Shown: positions 53,975-55,000 of the stretch, in pieces
How positions within the stretch are numbered: the first letter of the stretch is position 1
How the letters are laid out: every line of letters starts with the position of its first letter
Source: Bacteroidota bacterium
GTDB taxonomy: Bacteria; Bacteroidota; Bacteroidia; Chitinophagales; Chitinophagaceae
Reading direction: 5' to 3'
Length of the DNA stretch: 55,000 nt
Assembly (NCBI GenBank): GCA_016868855.1
Contig: VGFP01000004.1
Coordinates: 1-55,000 of the forward strand
Notes under the pieces: model-generated
What the model saw: the letters and a program-made list of their open reading frames with translations, nothing else
Told to the model about the DNA's origin: nothing
The model's database searches: none
Position numbers and translations under genes: made by a program

Positions 53975-55000
53975 ATGAGTAAAGTAATAGTAGCTGGTGG
54001 AGGTGTAATTGGTTTGTGTGCCGCATATTATTTGCACAAAGGCGGACACGAAGTGGTCGTCATTGAAAGGGGCGATATCCAACGCGGTACATCTTTTGGC
54101 AATGCCGGATATGTTTCACCCAGTCACTTTATTCCGTTGGCTTCTCCAGGAATTGTTGCGAAAGGATTGCAATGGATGTTGAGTGCTAGCTCCCCATTTT
54201 ATATCAAGCCGAGGTTGGATTTGGATCTCATCAAGTGGGGACTTACATTCTGGAGAAGATCCTCAAAGTCATTCATGGAAAAAAACATTCCACCTCTCAA
54301 TGAAATCCTACATCTCAGCCGTGCATTGACTTCTGATATGAGGGATGAGTTGGGAAACCATTTTCGCATGGAGGAGCTTGGATGTTTTATGTTGTACAAA
54401 AGTGCCACAACAGAGAAACATGAAATTGAATTGGCAAAAGAAGCTGCATCACTTGGAATTGAAACGAAAATTTTTGATTCCAAAGGAGTTCAAGAGATGG
54501 AGTCAGAAGTCGAAGTGAATGTCAGGGGCGGTATTTTATATCCAATCGATTGTCATTTGCATCCGGGTGATTTGATGCAAACCATTTATAATTACCTTCA
54601 ATCAAATGGAGTGCAATTTCAATTGAACACTGCCATTGAAGGTTTTGAAAAAGTGGGACGAAAAGTCAGTAAAGTCATTACCGACAAAGGCGATTTTACA
54701 GCAGATGAGTTTGTACTGGCAACCGGTTCATGGTTGCCCATCGTGACAAAATACCTGGGTGTAGAGCTATTGTTGCAAGCAGGGAAGGGATACAGCATGA
54801 CATTTGAAAATATTGAACGAAATCTTCGTCAACCCGCCATTTTGGTGGATGATCGTGTTGCCATGACACCAATGGGTGGAGACTTGCGTATGGGTGGAAC
54901 GATGGAGATCAGTGGATTGCAATCGCCGATGTTGATCAAAAGAGTGCAGTCCATTTTCAATGCTGCAAAAAATTATTATCCCAACTTACCTGTTTCATTT
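53975..55000 (+). CDS. FAD-dependent D-amino-acid (D-hydroxyproline) dehydrogenase, partial
   Basis: The first 342 codons are in the window; the gene continues beyond its end. VIVAGGGVIGLCAAYYLHKG (residues 4-23) is the GxGxxG FAD-binding fold, and GTSFGNAGYVSPSHFIPLASPG near 37-58 is typical of DadA-type D-amino-acid dehydrogenases. VLATGSWLPIVTKYL near 250 is the second nucleotide-binding strand. In this context it should oxidise cis-4-D-hydroxyproline to Pyr4H2C, linking the epimerase to the DapA-like deaminase. It has its own promoter. Confidence 0.88.
   Translation, partial: MSKVIVAGGGVIGLCAAYYLHKGGHEVVVIERGDIQRGTSFGNAGYVSPSHFIPLASPGIVAKGLQWMLSASSPFYIKPRLDLDLIKWGLTFWRRSSKSFMEKNIPPLNEILHLSRALTSDMRDELGNHFRMEELGCFMLYKSATTEKHEIELAKEAASLGIETKIFDSKGVQEMESEVEVNVRGGILYPIDCHLHPGDLMQTIYNYLQSNGVQFQLNTAIEGFEKVGRKVSKVITDKGDFTADEFVLATGSWLPIVTKYLGVELLLQAGKGYSMTFENIERNLRQPAILVDDRVAMTPMGGDLRMGGTMEISGLQSPMLIKRVQSIFNAAKNYYPNLPVSF

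Overview
The window looks like chromosomal DNA of a member of the Bacteroidota, most likely near Chitinophagaceae. Pointers are: promoters of the TTTG-N19/20-TAnnTTTG type, a very long SecA, a carboxypeptidase-regulatory/TonB-type outer-membrane barrel, paired DUF1080 and Gfo/Idh/MocA proteins, an FGGY/RhaT/aldolase-dehydrogenase rhamnose operon, GH95, and leader sequences ending in Ala-Gln before the mature protein. No plasmid, phage or CRISPR hallmark was seen.

Layout. (1) 1-2.5 kb: the 3' end of mnmE, then a small accessory island. It holds a 5'-truncated DUF2490 gene and a TraB/GumN-like gene, each followed by a ~140-bp imperfect palindrome that ends in CCGTT and resembles an integron attC site. 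TTGTTGCC motifs lie on both sides of the island. (2) 2.6-8.9 kb: a serine hydrolase, a flavin-reductase/SDR pair, and a Tat-exported Gfo/Idh/MocA oxidoreductase next to a protein with two DUF1080 domains. (3) 8.9-20.5 kb, minus strand: housekeeping genes aspS, a small membrane protein, sucD, an MlaFE-type ABC pair, maeB, an M20 amidohydrolase and secA. (4) 20.6-26.5 kb: an outer-membrane barrel protein, a frameshifted DUF457-type membrane hydrolase, NADP-isocitrate dehydrogenase and a Crp/Fnr regulator with an FNR-like cysteine pattern. (5) 26.7-27.35 kb: a tRNA-Met locus with two 83-bp defective tRNA copies carrying a perfect 14-bp palindrome, one intact tRNA, a GIY-YIG endonuclease ORF, and a second tRNA 3' end plus terminator. 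(6) 27.4-36.2 kb: a carboxylesterase, then the L-rhamnose operon (transporter, bifunctional aldolase/dehydrogenase, isomerase, kinase) and a Bcr/CflA exporter. (7) 36.3-45.2 kb: a 3-ketogulonate/hexulose-phosphate-type decarboxylase, an MDR dehydrogenase, an SDR and a TIM-barrel isomerase, facing inositol oxygenase; then a sodium/solute symporter with a 57-residue membrane partner, a ferredoxin-reductase-like protein, an SGNH hydrolase and MadLM. (8) 45.2-46.6 kb: an ECF sigma operon. (9) 46.7-55 kb: all four enzymes expected for trans-4-hydroxyproline to 2-oxoglutarate, interleaved with a sterol-desaturase-like gene and a GH95 alpha-L-fucosidase; the last gene runs off the window.

Taken together, regions 6, 7 and 9 suggest an organism living on plant-derived material: rhamnose, fucose, inositol/uronate and hydroxyproline are all components of plant cell-wall glycans and hydroxyproline-rich glycoproteins. 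That ecological reading is inference. The two structures most likely to be under-described are the tRNA-Met/palindrome/GIY-YIG module and the attC-like cassette pair.
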